Origin: Nostoc sp. MS1
GTDB taxonomy: Bacteria > Cyanobacteriota > Cyanobacteriia > Cyanobacteriales > Nostocaceae
Length of the DNA stretch: 64,000 nt
Assembly: GCF_019976755.1 (NCBI RefSeq)
Contig: NZ_AP023441.1
Location: forward strand, 5,949,501-6,013,500
Reading direction: 5' to 3'
Below the pieces are notes generated by a model. The model was given only the letters and a program-made list of their open reading frames with translations. It did no database searches and was not told where the DNA came from. Positions 52,637 to 60,796 of the stretch are shown one piece after another. Position 1 is the first letter of the stretch. Every line of letters begins with the position of its first letter. The translations under genes were made by a program, and so were the position numbers.

Positions 52637-53062
52637 TCAATTTGGCTTGACTACTAAAACTGAACAATTAGCTTCTTCTACTACTTGATTGCTAACAGAA
52701 CCTAATACTATTCGCTTCATTCCAGTTAAGCCACGGCTACCAATAATAATTAAGTCTGTTTGATAAATATTAGCTAGACGTATAATCTCTTGGGCTGGGT
52801 CGCCTGTTACTAGTTCTAATTCCGTTTTAACTGATAAATTCTCTTGGTAAGCTTGCAATTGCTTTTCAATTTGAAAATAAGAAACTGTTGTAGATTCTGG
52901 ATGAGGACGATCTGCTGGTAATTCTATTTCTGAATCGGCTGTAGGAAACACATGACAAAGAACCACTGTGCTGTCTGGTGCTAATATTAACTCATCTAAA
53001 GTTTGAACTACTCGTGAGGCAATTTCTGAAGTATCCAGTGCTACCAGAACATTTTTTATCAT
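52637..53062 (-). CDS. Universal stress protein UspA family
   Basis: The 141-residue cytoplasmic protein has the UspA alpha/beta fold. It starts MIKNVLVALDTSEIASRVVQ, with D10 in the nucleotide pocket, and ends with the ATP-binding GSRGLTGMKRIVLGSVSNQV (G-x2-G-x9-G-S). The ATP-binding type is therefore likely. The frame is open from 53104, but ATG 53062 has GGAGGAG nine bases before it and gives the family start. Usp proteins respond to stress, and their partners vary. The gene is alone, upstream of the Uma2 pseudogene. An inverted repeat (53185-53204) lies in its promoter region. Confidence 0.9.
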   Translation of the reverse strand: MIKNVLVALDTSEIASRVVQTLDELILAPDSTVVLCHVFPTADSEIELPADRPHPESTTVSYFQIEKQLQAYQENLSVKTELELVTGDPAQEIIRLANIYQTDLIIIGSRGLTGMKRIVLGSVSNQVVEEANCSVLVVKPN

Positions 53063-53104
53063 TGTTATTATCTCCTCCAGAATAGACCACCCAATAATTC
53101 GCAA

Positions 53105-53306
53105 TTCGTAATTTGAGAATTATGTTACATATTTTGATGAGATGATTTTGATTGTGTTATGAAATTTGTGTTCACCTAATTTCTGTTACAGTAAGACCTG
53201 TAACTAATTACTAAGACAACCAATACACTCAACGTATATAAATTATTCCTTGTTTTTGTAACATTGAATTATAGAATAGAAATTAATAATTCGTAATTAC
53301 AAATTA
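53105..53306. other. Intergenic region between uspA-like gene and hisD
   Basis: This 200-base gap contains the perfect inverted repeat GTTACAG-TAAGAC-CTGTAAC (53185-53204), which could be a regulator site for the stress protein gene, and AATTCGTAA repeat units at both ends. Confidence 0.45.
53185..53204. promoter_or_regulatory. Inverted repeat GTTACAG-N6-CTGTAAC
   Basis: A perfect 7-base dyad about 123 bases upstream of the universal stress protein start (minus strand). A possible operator; no known consensus (NtcA, Fur, LexA) fits well. Confidence 0.3.
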
Positions 53307-54608
53307 TTATTCGTCTTGCTGAACTCGTCGTCGGACTGAATCAGCATGGGAAGGTAAGCCTTCGGCTGTGGCTAAAGCGTCAATGGCTCCAGCTACTTTG
53401 TTGAGGGCTGTTTGAGAGTATTGAATAATACTGGAATGTTTGAGGAAAGTTTCTACGCCCAAGGCAGAAGCATAACGAGCAGCACCAGATGTAGGTAAGG
53501 TATGACTGGGGCCTGCTAGATAATCTCCTATGGCTTCTGGTGTGGAATAACCAAGGAAAATTGCTCCTGCATGGCGAATATTGGGTAACACAGCCCAAGG
53601 GTCTTTAACCTCTAACTCTAGGTGTTCTGGTGCAAATTCATTTGCCAGTTCTGCGGCTGCTTCTAAGGATTCTACTAGAACAATTAAACCGTAGTGAGCC
53701 AAGGCTTTTTCTGTATCAATCCGTCTTGGGTGGTCTACTAACTGTCTTTCTACTGCTAGTTGCACATTCTTGGCTAAACCTGGGTCTGTAGTTAATAAAA
53801 TTGCCGCCGCCATTGGGTCGTGTTCTGCCTGTGCCAACATATCACTAGCTACATGAACAGGATTTGCTCCTTCATCGCCAATAATTAGCACTTCACTAGG
53901 CCCTGCTAAAGCATCGATCCCCACAGTGCCGTACACTAATTTCTTCGCCAAAGTTACATAGATATTACCAGGCCCGACAATCACATCTACTTTGGGAATT
54001 GTCTCTGTACCATAAGCTAATGCTGCGATCGCCTGCGCCCCTCCTACGCGATAAATCTCTTGCACACCAACTTCTTGGGCTGCTACTAACACAGCCGGAC
54101 TTATCGCTTTCTGCGCTCCTGGCGGTGTCGCTATCACTATCCTGGGTACACCCGCCACCTTCGCCGGAATTGCGTTCATCAGCACTGTACTAGGATAGGC
54201 TGCACGCCCACCAGGAACATACAAACCCGCCCGATCTATAGGGGTGTAACGTTTGCCCAGCACGATATCATCATCGCCAAAATGTACCCAGCTTTTAGGG
54301 ACACGCTGACGATGAAACGCTTCAATTTGCCGAGAAGCTAACCGAATGGCCTCCAACAGTTCCTTTGATACCTGTTGATAAGCTGCGTCCAGTTCCGAGC
54401 CTGTAACGCGCAATTCTTCAGCCTTGAGAATTTGATTGTCAAATTCATCTGTGTAGTGCAGAACAGCTTTGTCGCCTTGGCGCTTAACTGCTTGCAACAC
54501 TTCTCGCACCGTTGCTTCCTTGTGAAGCACCTGTTCGTCATGAGTGCGATCGCAGATCCTTTGCAGTTCTGCTATAACATCTGCCTGCTGAGTAATGATT
54601 CGCAGCAT
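53307..54608 (-). CDS. hisD: Histidinol dehydrogenase
   Basis: HisD oxidises L-histidinol to L-histidine in two NAD-dependent steps. The 433 residues are full length. Motifs: GLYVPGGRAAYPSTVLMNAI, VGPGNIYVTLAKKLVYG, GIDALAGPSEVLIIGD, and the zinc-binding Gln/His region MLAQAEHDPMAAA. SGPSHTLPTSG-like ending GPSHTLPTSGAARYASALGV is also complete. The start ATG at 54608 has no ribosome site close by; MLRIITQQADV is a normal start for cyanobacterial HisD. No other his gene is in the window. It is the last gene before the rpsT-rpo cluster, on the opposite strand. Confidence 0.96.
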   Translation of the reverse strand: MLRIITQQADVIAELQRICDRTHDEQVLHKEATVREVLQAVKRQGDKAVLHYTDEFDNQILKAEELRVTGSELDAAYQQVSKELLEAIRLASRQIEAFHRQRVPKSWVHFGDDDIVLGKRYTPIDRAGLYVPGGRAAYPSTVLMNAIPAKVAGVPRIVIATPPGAQKAISPAVLVAAQEVGVQEIYRVGGAQAIAALAYGTETIPKVDVIVGPGNIYVTLAKKLVYGTVGIDALAGPSEVLIIGDEGANPVHVASDMLAQAEHDPMAAAILLTTDPGLAKNVQLAVERQLVDHPRRIDTEKALAHYGLIVLVESLEAAAELANEFAPEHLELEVKDPWAVLPNIRHAGAIFLGYSTPEAIGDYLAGPSHTLPTSGAARYASALGVETFLKHSSIIQYSQTALNKVAGAIDALATAEGLPSHADSVRRRVQQDE

Positions 54609-55475
54609 GGAGTAAGGACAATGCCAAAATTTTAGAATATACCCGCCTGAGAATTATTTTTTCTCTTTACCCCAAAGGATGCCAAGTCTAATCTAATTCT
54701 CTTCTCTAGCTTAACCTGGATTTTTTTGATACTCCCAAGACTTCCAGCACCTGAGTTATTCCAAGTTAAAGATCCAAAATGGAAAATGTCATCCATAACA
54801 TCTGACATGCTTGCTTCTAGTTGGTATTGCTTGAGAGGGCGGTAAATTTCTCAGTCCGCGCCTTGAATAGCTACGGCAGGGACTAGGAGCGCCAATACCT
54901 AAATTCCCTTCAACCCTTCTCCTATAATTTACAAGGATAGTAGGCTCTGAAATAAGTTTTAATTATGTTTATTTGTTAGTAACTAGCTTTTCTTGTACGT
55001 ATACGATGAATCAGGTTTATAACGTTACTCCAGCCGATTAACTCTTACCGTGTTGAACGAAAGTACATTCATTACTAGTAGCGAACTAAACAACTGGTAC
55101 TCTTAGCTTCTGACTTATTTCAGCAGAATCTTAGAGCATAGATATTTTTTGATTAGAGTACCTTATTCTAAACTGTTTTCTTCGGTTTAGCACACTCATT
55201 ATGATGAGTGCTGAGTAGAGAGTGCTGTTAGCGGTAGCGGGGCGTTCAGCCCGTGCTTAGTAATAAATTTCCCCCTCATCTCCCTCATCTCCCGGTTGGT
55301 TAGCGTAGACGTACCACTCCGTGGAAGCAAGCTACGCGGAGCGTGGCGTTTAGCCACACCACATCTCCCCCCTGCCCACGAAAAATTTATCCCAAATTCT
55401 ATTATTGGCAGTTTAGATGCTATATTAGTAAGTCTAGTAGTGTGTGTACATATATTTTTCTTTTTGGAATCGACT
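54609..55475. other. Long divergent region between hisD and rpsT
   Basis: About 870 bases with no credible ORF in the first 580. The right-hand part (55194-55375) is a composite of dispersed repeats (next entry). The ORF that spans 55296-55475 upstream of rpsT is repeat DNA read through. The region should carry the promoters of hisD and rpsT. I recognise no tRNA, riboswitch or known small RNA. Confidence 0.55.
55194..55375. repeat. Composite dispersed repeats with a nested palindromic element
   Basis: GAGTGCTG units and GCGGTAGCGGGGCGTTCAGC (55230-55253) are followed by CTCATCTCCC units. At about 55290-55362 a 70-base palindromic block (GGTTGGTTAGCGTAGACGTA, then GGAAGCAAGCTACGCGGAGC, then CACACCAC) is inserted into this array. 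A shorter relative is inserted into the same type of array at 3381-3404. Confidence 0.75.
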
Positions 55476-55769
55476 GTGGCCAATAATAAGTCTGCTCTTA
55501 AACGCGCCGAAATCGCAGAACGTAACAGGCTGCGTAACAAAGCCTATAAATCATCAGTTAAGACGCTGATGAAAAATTACTTGAGTGCTGTACAAATATA
55601 TGCAGCTAATCCTAGCCCAGAATCAAAACAGGAAGTGCAAACTCGCCTAGCTGCGGCTTACAGCAAAATCGACAAAGCAGTCAAAAGGGGCGTACTCCAT
55701 CCCAACAACGGGGCAAGGAAAAAGTCCAGACTCGCCAGCAAACTCAAGCCCATCGAGCAAACAGCTTAA
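55476..55769 (+). CDS. rpsT: 30S ribosomal protein S20
   Basis: S20 binds 16S rRNA in the small subunit. Its 97 residues read ANNKSALKRAEIAERNRLRN with further helices ending KKSRLASKLKPIEQTA, a complete S20. The GTG at 55476 is the start: the upstream open frame (from 55296) is repeat DNA, and S20 homologues start (M)ANxKSAxKR. A short GGA lies 8 bases upstream. The protein is basic, as expected. It is the first gene in the plus-strand row rpsT-tatD-rpoB-rpoC1-rpoC2, a conserved cyanobacterial arrangement. The next gene begins 82 bases later across a hairpin-forming repeat array. Confidence 0.95.
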   Translation: MANNKSALKRAEIAERNRLRNKAYKSSVKTLMKNYLSAVQIYAANPSPESKQEVQTRLAAAYSKIDKAVKRGVLHPNNGARKKSRLASKLKPIEQTA

Positions 55770-55850
55770 TAGTCCAAGAGTCAATAGTCCACAGTCAACA
55801 GTTGCACCAACTATGGACTATGGACTATTGACTGTTGACTAATGACTAAA
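55770..55850. repeat. Fold-back STRR array between rpsT and tatD
   Basis: TAGTCCA/CAACAGT units on the left and TGGACTA/GACTGTT units on the right are complementary. AGTCAATAGTCCACAGT (55779-55795) pairs with ACTATGGACTATTGACT (55817-55833), 16 of 17. A hairpin of about 17 bases in the mRNA is expected. Confidence 0.8.
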
Positions 55851-55851
55851 A

Positions 55852-56631
55852 ATGCAGCTAATCGACACCCACGTACACATAAATTTTGACACCTTCCAAC
55901 CGGATTTAGCAGCCGTGCGATCGCGCTGGCAAGAAGCAGGAGTTGTGCGCCTAGTGCATTCCTGTGTTGAGCCTGCGGAATTTGCCAGTATTCAAGCTAT
56001 AGCTCATCAATTTCCAGAAGTCAGTTTTGCTGTAGGGTTACATCCTTTAGATGCCGATAAATGGCAAAGTGATACAGCCGAGCAAATATTATCATTGGCT
56101 CGTTCCGACTCTAAGGTAGTAGCAATTGGGGAAATGGGGCTAGATTTTTACAAAGCCGATAACTATGAGCAACAGTGCATAGTATTTGAGGCACAATTAG
56201 AAATAGCTGCCCAGTTGAATTTACCCGTGATTATCCACTGTCGGGATGCTGCGTCTGCGGTAAAAGAAATCTTGGAAAAATGGCAACAGCGTGAGCAGAT
56301 TCGGGGTGTGATGCACTGTTGGGGCGGTACGCCAGAGGAAACCCAATGGTTTGTTGATTTAGGCTTTTATATTAGCTTTAGCGGTACAGTTACATTTAAA
56401 AGTGCCAAGGCAATTCAAGCCTCAGCCGCAATGGTAAGTAGCGATCGCCTACTCATTGAAACAGACTGTCCCTTCCTTGCGCCAGTTCCCAAACGGGGCG
56501 AAAAGCGCAACGAGCCTGCTTACGTTCGTCACGTAGCCGAACAAGTAGCGCATCTACGGGGAGAAACACTAGAGGCGATTTGTGAGCAAACAACCAAAAA
56601 TGCCTGTAAATTGTTTGGTCTGGTATTATAG
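55852..56631 (+). CDS. TatD-family metal-dependent DNase
   Basis: TatD-type hydrolases are TIM-barrel metallo-nucleases with 3'-5' exonuclease or DNA repair roles. The 259 residues show IDTHVHINFD (HxH), VAIGEMGLDFYK with a Glu ligand, VIIHCRDAASAV, MHCWGGTPEETQWF and LIETDCPFLAPVP (Asp). All metal-binding residues are kept. The start ATG at 55852 follows ATGACTA repeats and AAAA, without a ribosome site; it is nevertheless the family start. It stands between rpsT and rpoB on the same strand; a 620-base leader separates it from rpoB. Confidence 0.92.
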   Translation: MQLIDTHVHINFDTFQPDLAAVRSRWQEAGVVRLVHSCVEPAEFASIQAIAHQFPEVSFAVGLHPLDADKWQSDTAEQILSLARSDSKVVAIGEMGLDFYKADNYEQQCIVFEAQLEIAAQLNLPVIIHCRDAASAVKEILEKWQQREQIRGVMHCWGGTPEETQWFVDLGFYISFSGTVTFKSAKAIQASAAMVSSDRLLIETDCPFLAPVPKRGEKRNEPAYVRHVAEQVAHLRGETLEAICEQTTKNACKLFGLVL

Positions 56632-57253
56632 TTGCTGGTTCATCTTTTAGGTCGTAATAAAATAAATAAACCGTTAGGAGGACAAAAATATGTTAAGATT
56701 ATTCCCTCCAAAACATTTTGTGTGCGTCATAATGATAAAGGAAGAAACTAAAAACTTCTCAGCTTGATTTTGTAAAGTGATCAACTTGACCATCCTCATA
56801 CCTCTACAAGCGGATGCTCTCAATCGCTGACTAATATAGTAAGTACATTGAGATAGACCTTGACCACGGATTGCCTGTTACTAATTGAATCTATAGAAAA
56901 CTCTTAAAAGAAATTGCCTTGTGATTAAAACCCAACAAAATCAGGCCATTTTAACTCAAAACCTCCATAACGCGGCTCATTTCCTCTATTGCGAGATACC
57001 ACCGCGAGTATAAAAAGCTGCACAGAGCAAATTAACGCGCTTTTGGGAGGGGAAGTGAGAAAAGCAAAGAAAATTCAGATATCTGTCAAACAGTTGCTGC
57101 TGGGGAATCGGCTGCATGGCTGGATAGGGAGATCATTGACTGGCTACAAGGGGTTACGTCCCTCTTGTCAAAATCTCCCTATGCAGTTTCAATTACTCCG
57201 TTTGCCCTTGCCTGAATTGCAGGCCAGATAGAGGAGAAGTTCCCAAACGGCTA
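56632..57253 (+). promoter_or_regulatory. Long leader region of rpoB
   Basis: About 620 bases between tatD and rpoB. No terminator hairpin with a T run is seen, so rpoB may be read from here or from further upstream. A small ORF with a strong ribosome site starts at 56690. The 80-codon frame at 56989-57231 lacks any family look. The end (57226-57240, AGAGGAGAAG) precedes rpoB by 14 or more bases. Confidence 0.5.
56690..56767 (+). CDS. Possible 25-residue small protein with a perfect ribosome site
   Basis: AGGAGG (56676-56681) stands 8 bases before ATG 56690. The frame reads MLRLFPPKHFVCVIMIKEET and ends KNFSA at TGA 56765-56767. The spacing is ideal, unlike many genes in this window, which lack such sites. 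No homologue is known to me. It may be a leader peptide for rpoB or a chance match. Confidence 0.3.
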   Translation: MLRLFPPKHFVCVIMIKEETKNFSA

Positions 57254-60200
57254 ATGACACTAACTTTAGTGTCATCTAAAAAATTTAACCAGGTTGACAA
57301 AGGTAGAGGCATGATTAGCGAAAATTATATTGAACCCGCCTTTTTGTTGCCCGACTTGATTGAAATCCAGCGAGCAAGCTTTCGCTGGTTTTTAGAAGAA
57401 GGGCTGATAGAAGAGCTTAACTCCTTTAGTCCTATTACAGACTATACAGGCAAATTAGAACTGCATTTTTTAGGACATAATTACAAACTTAAGGAGCCGA
57501 AGTACAGCGTTGAGGAAGCGAAACGTCGTGATAGTACCTATGCTGTACAAATGTATGTTCCCACCCGCCTGTTGAACAAAGAAACAGGGGACATCAAAGA
57601 ACAAGAAGTATTCATCGGGGATCTGCCTTTGATGACCGATCGCGGTACGTTTATTATTAACGGAGCCGAACGGGTAATTGTCAACCAGATTGTGCGATCG
57701 CCTGGAGTTTACTATAAATCAGAAATCGACAAAAACGGTCGCCGCACATATTCAGCCAGCCTCATACCTAACCGGGGTGCATGGTTGAAGTTTGAAACAG
57801 ACCGGAACGATTTGGTGTGGGTACGGATCGACAAAACCCGCAAACTCTCAGCCCAGGTACTATTGAAGGCATTAGGCTTATCAGATAACGAAATTTTTGA
57901 TGCCCTGCGCCACCCTGAGTATTTCCAAAAAACCATCGAAAAAGAAGGGCAGTTTTCCGAAGAAGAAGCCCTGATGGAACTGTACAGAAAACTCCGTCCT
58001 GGTGAACCTCCAACTGTATTAGGTGGACAACAGTTATTAGACTCCCGCTTCTTTGACCCCAAACGTTATGACTTGGGTAGAGTTGGGAGATACAAACTCA
58101 ACAAGAAACTGCGCCTATCTGTTCCTGATACCGTCCGCGTGCTTACCCCTGGCGATATCTTGGCAGCCGTCGATTACCTGATCAACCTAGAATACGATAT
58201 CGGTAGCGTTGACGACATTGACCACTTAGGCAACCGTCGGGTGCGAAGTGTTGGTGAATTGCTGCAAAACCAAGTCAGAGTAGGGTTAAATCGCTTAGAA
58301 AGAATAATTCGGGAACGGATGACCGTATCCGATGCGGAAGTACTAACACCGGCATCATTGGTTAACCCCAAACCCTTGGTAGCAGCTATTAAGGAATTTT
58401 TCGGTTCCAGCCAATTAAGTCAGTTCATGGATCAAACAAATCCCTTAGCAGAACTGACCCACAAACGCCGTCTGTCAGCCCTTGGCCCTGGTGGTTTGAC
58501 CAGAGAACGGGCAGGCTTTGCGGTGCGAGATATTCACCCCTCCCACTACGGTCGGATCTGTCCCATTGAGACACCAGAAGGCCCCAACGCTGGTTTGATT
58601 GGTTCCTTGGCAACCCACGCCCGCGTTAACCAGTACGGCTTCTTAGAAACTCCATTTAGACCGGTGGAAAATGGCAAGGTGTTATTTGACCAACCAGCCG
58701 TATACATGACCGCCGACGAGGAAGACGACCTGCGGGTAGCACCAGGGGATATTCCCGTAGATGAAAATGGACAAATCATTGGTCCCCAAGTACCAGTCCG
58801 TTACCGCCAAGAGTTCTCCACCACTACACCAGAACAAGTAGACTACGTAGCTGTATCTCCAGTACAAATCGTTTCCGTAGCCACCAGTATGATTCCCTTC
58901 TTGGAACATGACGACGCTAACCGCGCCCTCATGGGTTCCAACATGCAACGGCAAGCAGTACCCCTCCTCAAACCAGAACGTCCTTTGGTGGGAACAGGCT
59001 TAGAAGCCCAAGGCGCGAGAGACTCCGGGATGGTGATTGTCTCCCGTACTGATGGGGATGTTGTCTACGTGGATGCTACAGAAATCCGTGTCCGAGTCAG
59101 TGGACAATTGCCAGTTGCTAGTGGCAAATCTACTGATAACGGACAAATGACATCTGGCAAAGGACAGGAGATTCGTTACACCCTGTCTAAGTACCAACGT
59201 TCTAACCAAGATACCTGTCTCAACCAAAAACCCCTGGTGCGGATTGGTGAACGGGTAGTTGCTGGTCAGGTGTTAGCTGATGGTTCCTCTACAGAAGGTG
59301 GGGAATTGGCGCTAGGACAAAATATTGTCGTCGCTTATATGCCTTGGGAGGGATATAACTACGAAGACGCGATTTTGATTTCTGAGCGGTTAGTACAGGA
59401 TGACATTTATACCTCAATTCACATTGAAAAATACGAAATTGAGGCACGCCAAACCAAGCTAGGCCCAGAAGAAATCACCAGAGAAATTCCCAACGTTGGG
59501 GAAGATGCTTTGCGTCAATTAGATGAGCAAGGAATCATCCGCATTGGGGCTTGGGTAGAAGCTGGCGACATCTTGGTAGGTAAAGTGACACCTAAAGGTG
59601 AATCCGACCAACCACCAGAAGAAAAACTATTACGGGCGATATTCGGTGAAAAAGCGCGGGATGTGCGCGACAACTCCCTACGTGTACCCAACGGTGAAAA
59701 AGGCCGCGTTGTAGACGTGCGCTTATTTACCCGCGAACAAGGGGATGAATTACCACCAGGGGCGAACATGGTCGTCCGGGTGTACGTAGCTCAGAAGCGG
59801 AAAATCCAAGTGGGTGACAAAATGGCGGGTCGTCACGGTAATAAGGGGATTATTTCCCGCATATTACCGATGGAAGATATGCCTTATTTGCCCGATGGTT
59901 CCCCTGTAGATATCGTACTGAACCCCTTGGGTGTACCGAGCCGGATGAATGTTGGACAAGTATTTGAATGTCTTTTGGGCTGGGCTGGTCATACCTTGGG
60001 TGTGCGGTTTAAGATTACCCCCTTTGATGAAATGTATGGGGAAGAGTCATCTCGCCGCATTGTGCATGGCAAATTGCAAGAAGCCAGAGACGAGACAGGG
60101 AAAAATTGGGTGTACAACCCAGATGATCCCGGCAAAATCATGGTGTTCGATGGTCGGACAGGCGAAGCCTTTGACCGCCCAGTAACTATCGGCGTGGCTT

Positions 60201-60664
60201 ATATGCTGAAGCTGGTACACCTAGTGGACGACAAGATTCACGCCCGTTCTACAGGCCCTTACTCCTTGGTTACACAGCAACCTCTGGGTGGAAAAGCACA
60301 ACAAGGTGGTCAGCGCTTTGGAGAAATGGAAGTGTGGGCGCTGGAAGCCTTCGGCGCAGCTTATACCTTGCAAGAATTGCTGACGGTGAAATCCGACGAT
60401 ATGCAGGGACGGAACGAAGCATTAAATGCGATCGTTAAAGGTAAGGCTATTCCTCGTCCCGGAACACCAGAATCCTTCAAGGTATTGATGCGAGAACTAC
60501 AATCTTTGGGCTTAGATATCGCTGTACACAAGGTAGAAACCCAAGCAGATGGTAGTTCCTTAGATGTGGAAGTTGATTTGATGGCAGACCAAGCATCCCG
60601 TCGCACACCACCCAGACCAACCTACGAATCGCTTTCCCGCGAATCCTTGGATGATGATGAGTAG
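57254..60664 (+). CDS. rpoB: RNA polymerase beta subunit
   Basis: RpoB is the beta subunit of the core enzyme. Up to 1136 residues: the fork-loop and rifampicin region (DQTNPLAELTHKRRLSALGP at about 393-412), HYGRICPIETPEGPNAGLI, and the C-terminal QPLGGKAQQGGQRFGEMEVW. ATG 57254 opens the frame, but homologues start near MISENYIEPAFLLPDL, so ATG 57311 is an alternative start; AAAGGTAGAGG precedes it. At residues about 614-640 an insert (SGQLPVASGKSTDNGQMTSG and after) stands between TEIRVRV and EIRYTLSKYQ. It is low in complexity and unlike the rest of the protein. The gene begins the rpoB-rpoC1-rpoC2 operon. Confidence 0.97.
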   Translation: MTLTLVSSKKFNQVDKGRGMISENYIEPAFLLPDLIEIQRASFRWFLEEGLIEELNSFSPITDYTGKLELHFLGHNYKLKEPKYSVEEAKRRDSTYAVQMYVPTRLLNKETGDIKEQEVFIGDLPLMTDRGTFIINGAERVIVNQIVRSPGVYYKSEIDKNGRRTYSASLIPNRGAWLKFETDRNDLVWVRIDKTRKLSAQVLLKALGLSDNEIFDALRHPEYFQKTIEKEGQFSEEEALMELYRKLRPGEPPTVLGGQQLLDSRFFDPKRYDLGRVGRYKLNKKLRLSVPDTVRVLTPGDILAAVDYLINLEYDIGSVDDIDHLGNRRVRSVGELLQNQVRVGLNRLERIIRERMTVSDAEVLTPASLVNPKPLVAAIKEFFGSSQLSQFMDQTNPLAELTHKRRLSALGPGGLTRERAGFAVRDIHPSHYGRICPIETPEGPNAGLIGSLATHARVNQYGFLETPFRPVENGKVLFDQPAVYMTADEEDDLRVAPGDIPVDENGQIIGPQVPVRYRQEFSTTTPEQVDYVAVSPVQIVSVATSMIPFLEHDDANRALMGSNMQRQAVPLLKPERPLVGTGLEAQGARDSGMVIVSRTDGDVVYVDATEIRVRVSGQLPVASGKSTDNGQMTSGKGQEIRYTLSKYQRSNQDTCLNQKPLVRIGERVVAGQVLADGSSTEGGELALGQNIVVAYMPWEGYNYEDAILISERLVQDDIYTSIHIEKYEIEARQTKLGPEEITREIPNVGEDALRQLDEQGIIRIGAWVEAGDILVGKVTPKGESDQPPEEKLLRAIFGEKARDVRDNSLRVPNGEKGRVVDVRLFTREQGDELPPGANMVVRVYVAQKRKIQVGDKMAGRHGNKGIISRILPMEDMPYLPDGSPVDIVLNPLGVPSRMNVGQVFECLLGWAGHTLGVRFKITPFDEMYGEESSRRIVHGKLQEARDETGKNWVYNPDDPGKIMVFDGRTGEAFDRPVTIGVAYMLKLVHLVDDKIHARSTGPYSLVTQQPLGGKAQQGGQRFGEMEVWALEAFGAAYTLQELLTVKSDDMQGRNEALNAIVKGKAIPRPGTPESFKVLMRELQSLGLDIAVHKVETQADGSSLDVEVDLMADQASRRTPPRPTYESLSRESLDDDE

Positions 60665-60796
60665 AGAGTGCTGAGTGATGAGTGCTGAGTAATTAATTGC
60701 TCAGTAACTCGCACTCAAAACTCAAAATCTCTTGATTCATTACTTTTAACTAAATACTTTACTCAAAACTCATAACTCAGAACTCAGCACTTAAGT
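60664..60796. repeat. Dispersed repeats between rpoB and rpoC1
   Basis: GAGTGCTGAGT units (60667-60690) are followed by ACTCAAAA units and ACTCAGCACT (60782-60791). AGTGCTGAGT (60681-60690) and ACTCAGCACT are exact complements across 90 bases, so the spacer of the operon mRNA can fold back. The rpoC1 ATG is 5 bases after the repeat. Confidence 0.75.

Noticed and set aside
54830..54900. Possible tRNA or structured RNA near hisD
   Set aside because: GC-rich stretch but no cloverleaf, no T-loop GGTTCGA and no convincing stem pattern.
55296..55475. N-terminal extension of rpsT in the same frame
   Set aside because: This part is palindromic and CATCTCCC repeat DNA. S20 homologues begin at the GTG at 55476.
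56989..57231. 80-codon ORF upstream of rpoB
   Set aside because: No ribosome site, no family resemblance and an irregular composition; likely the untranslated leader.
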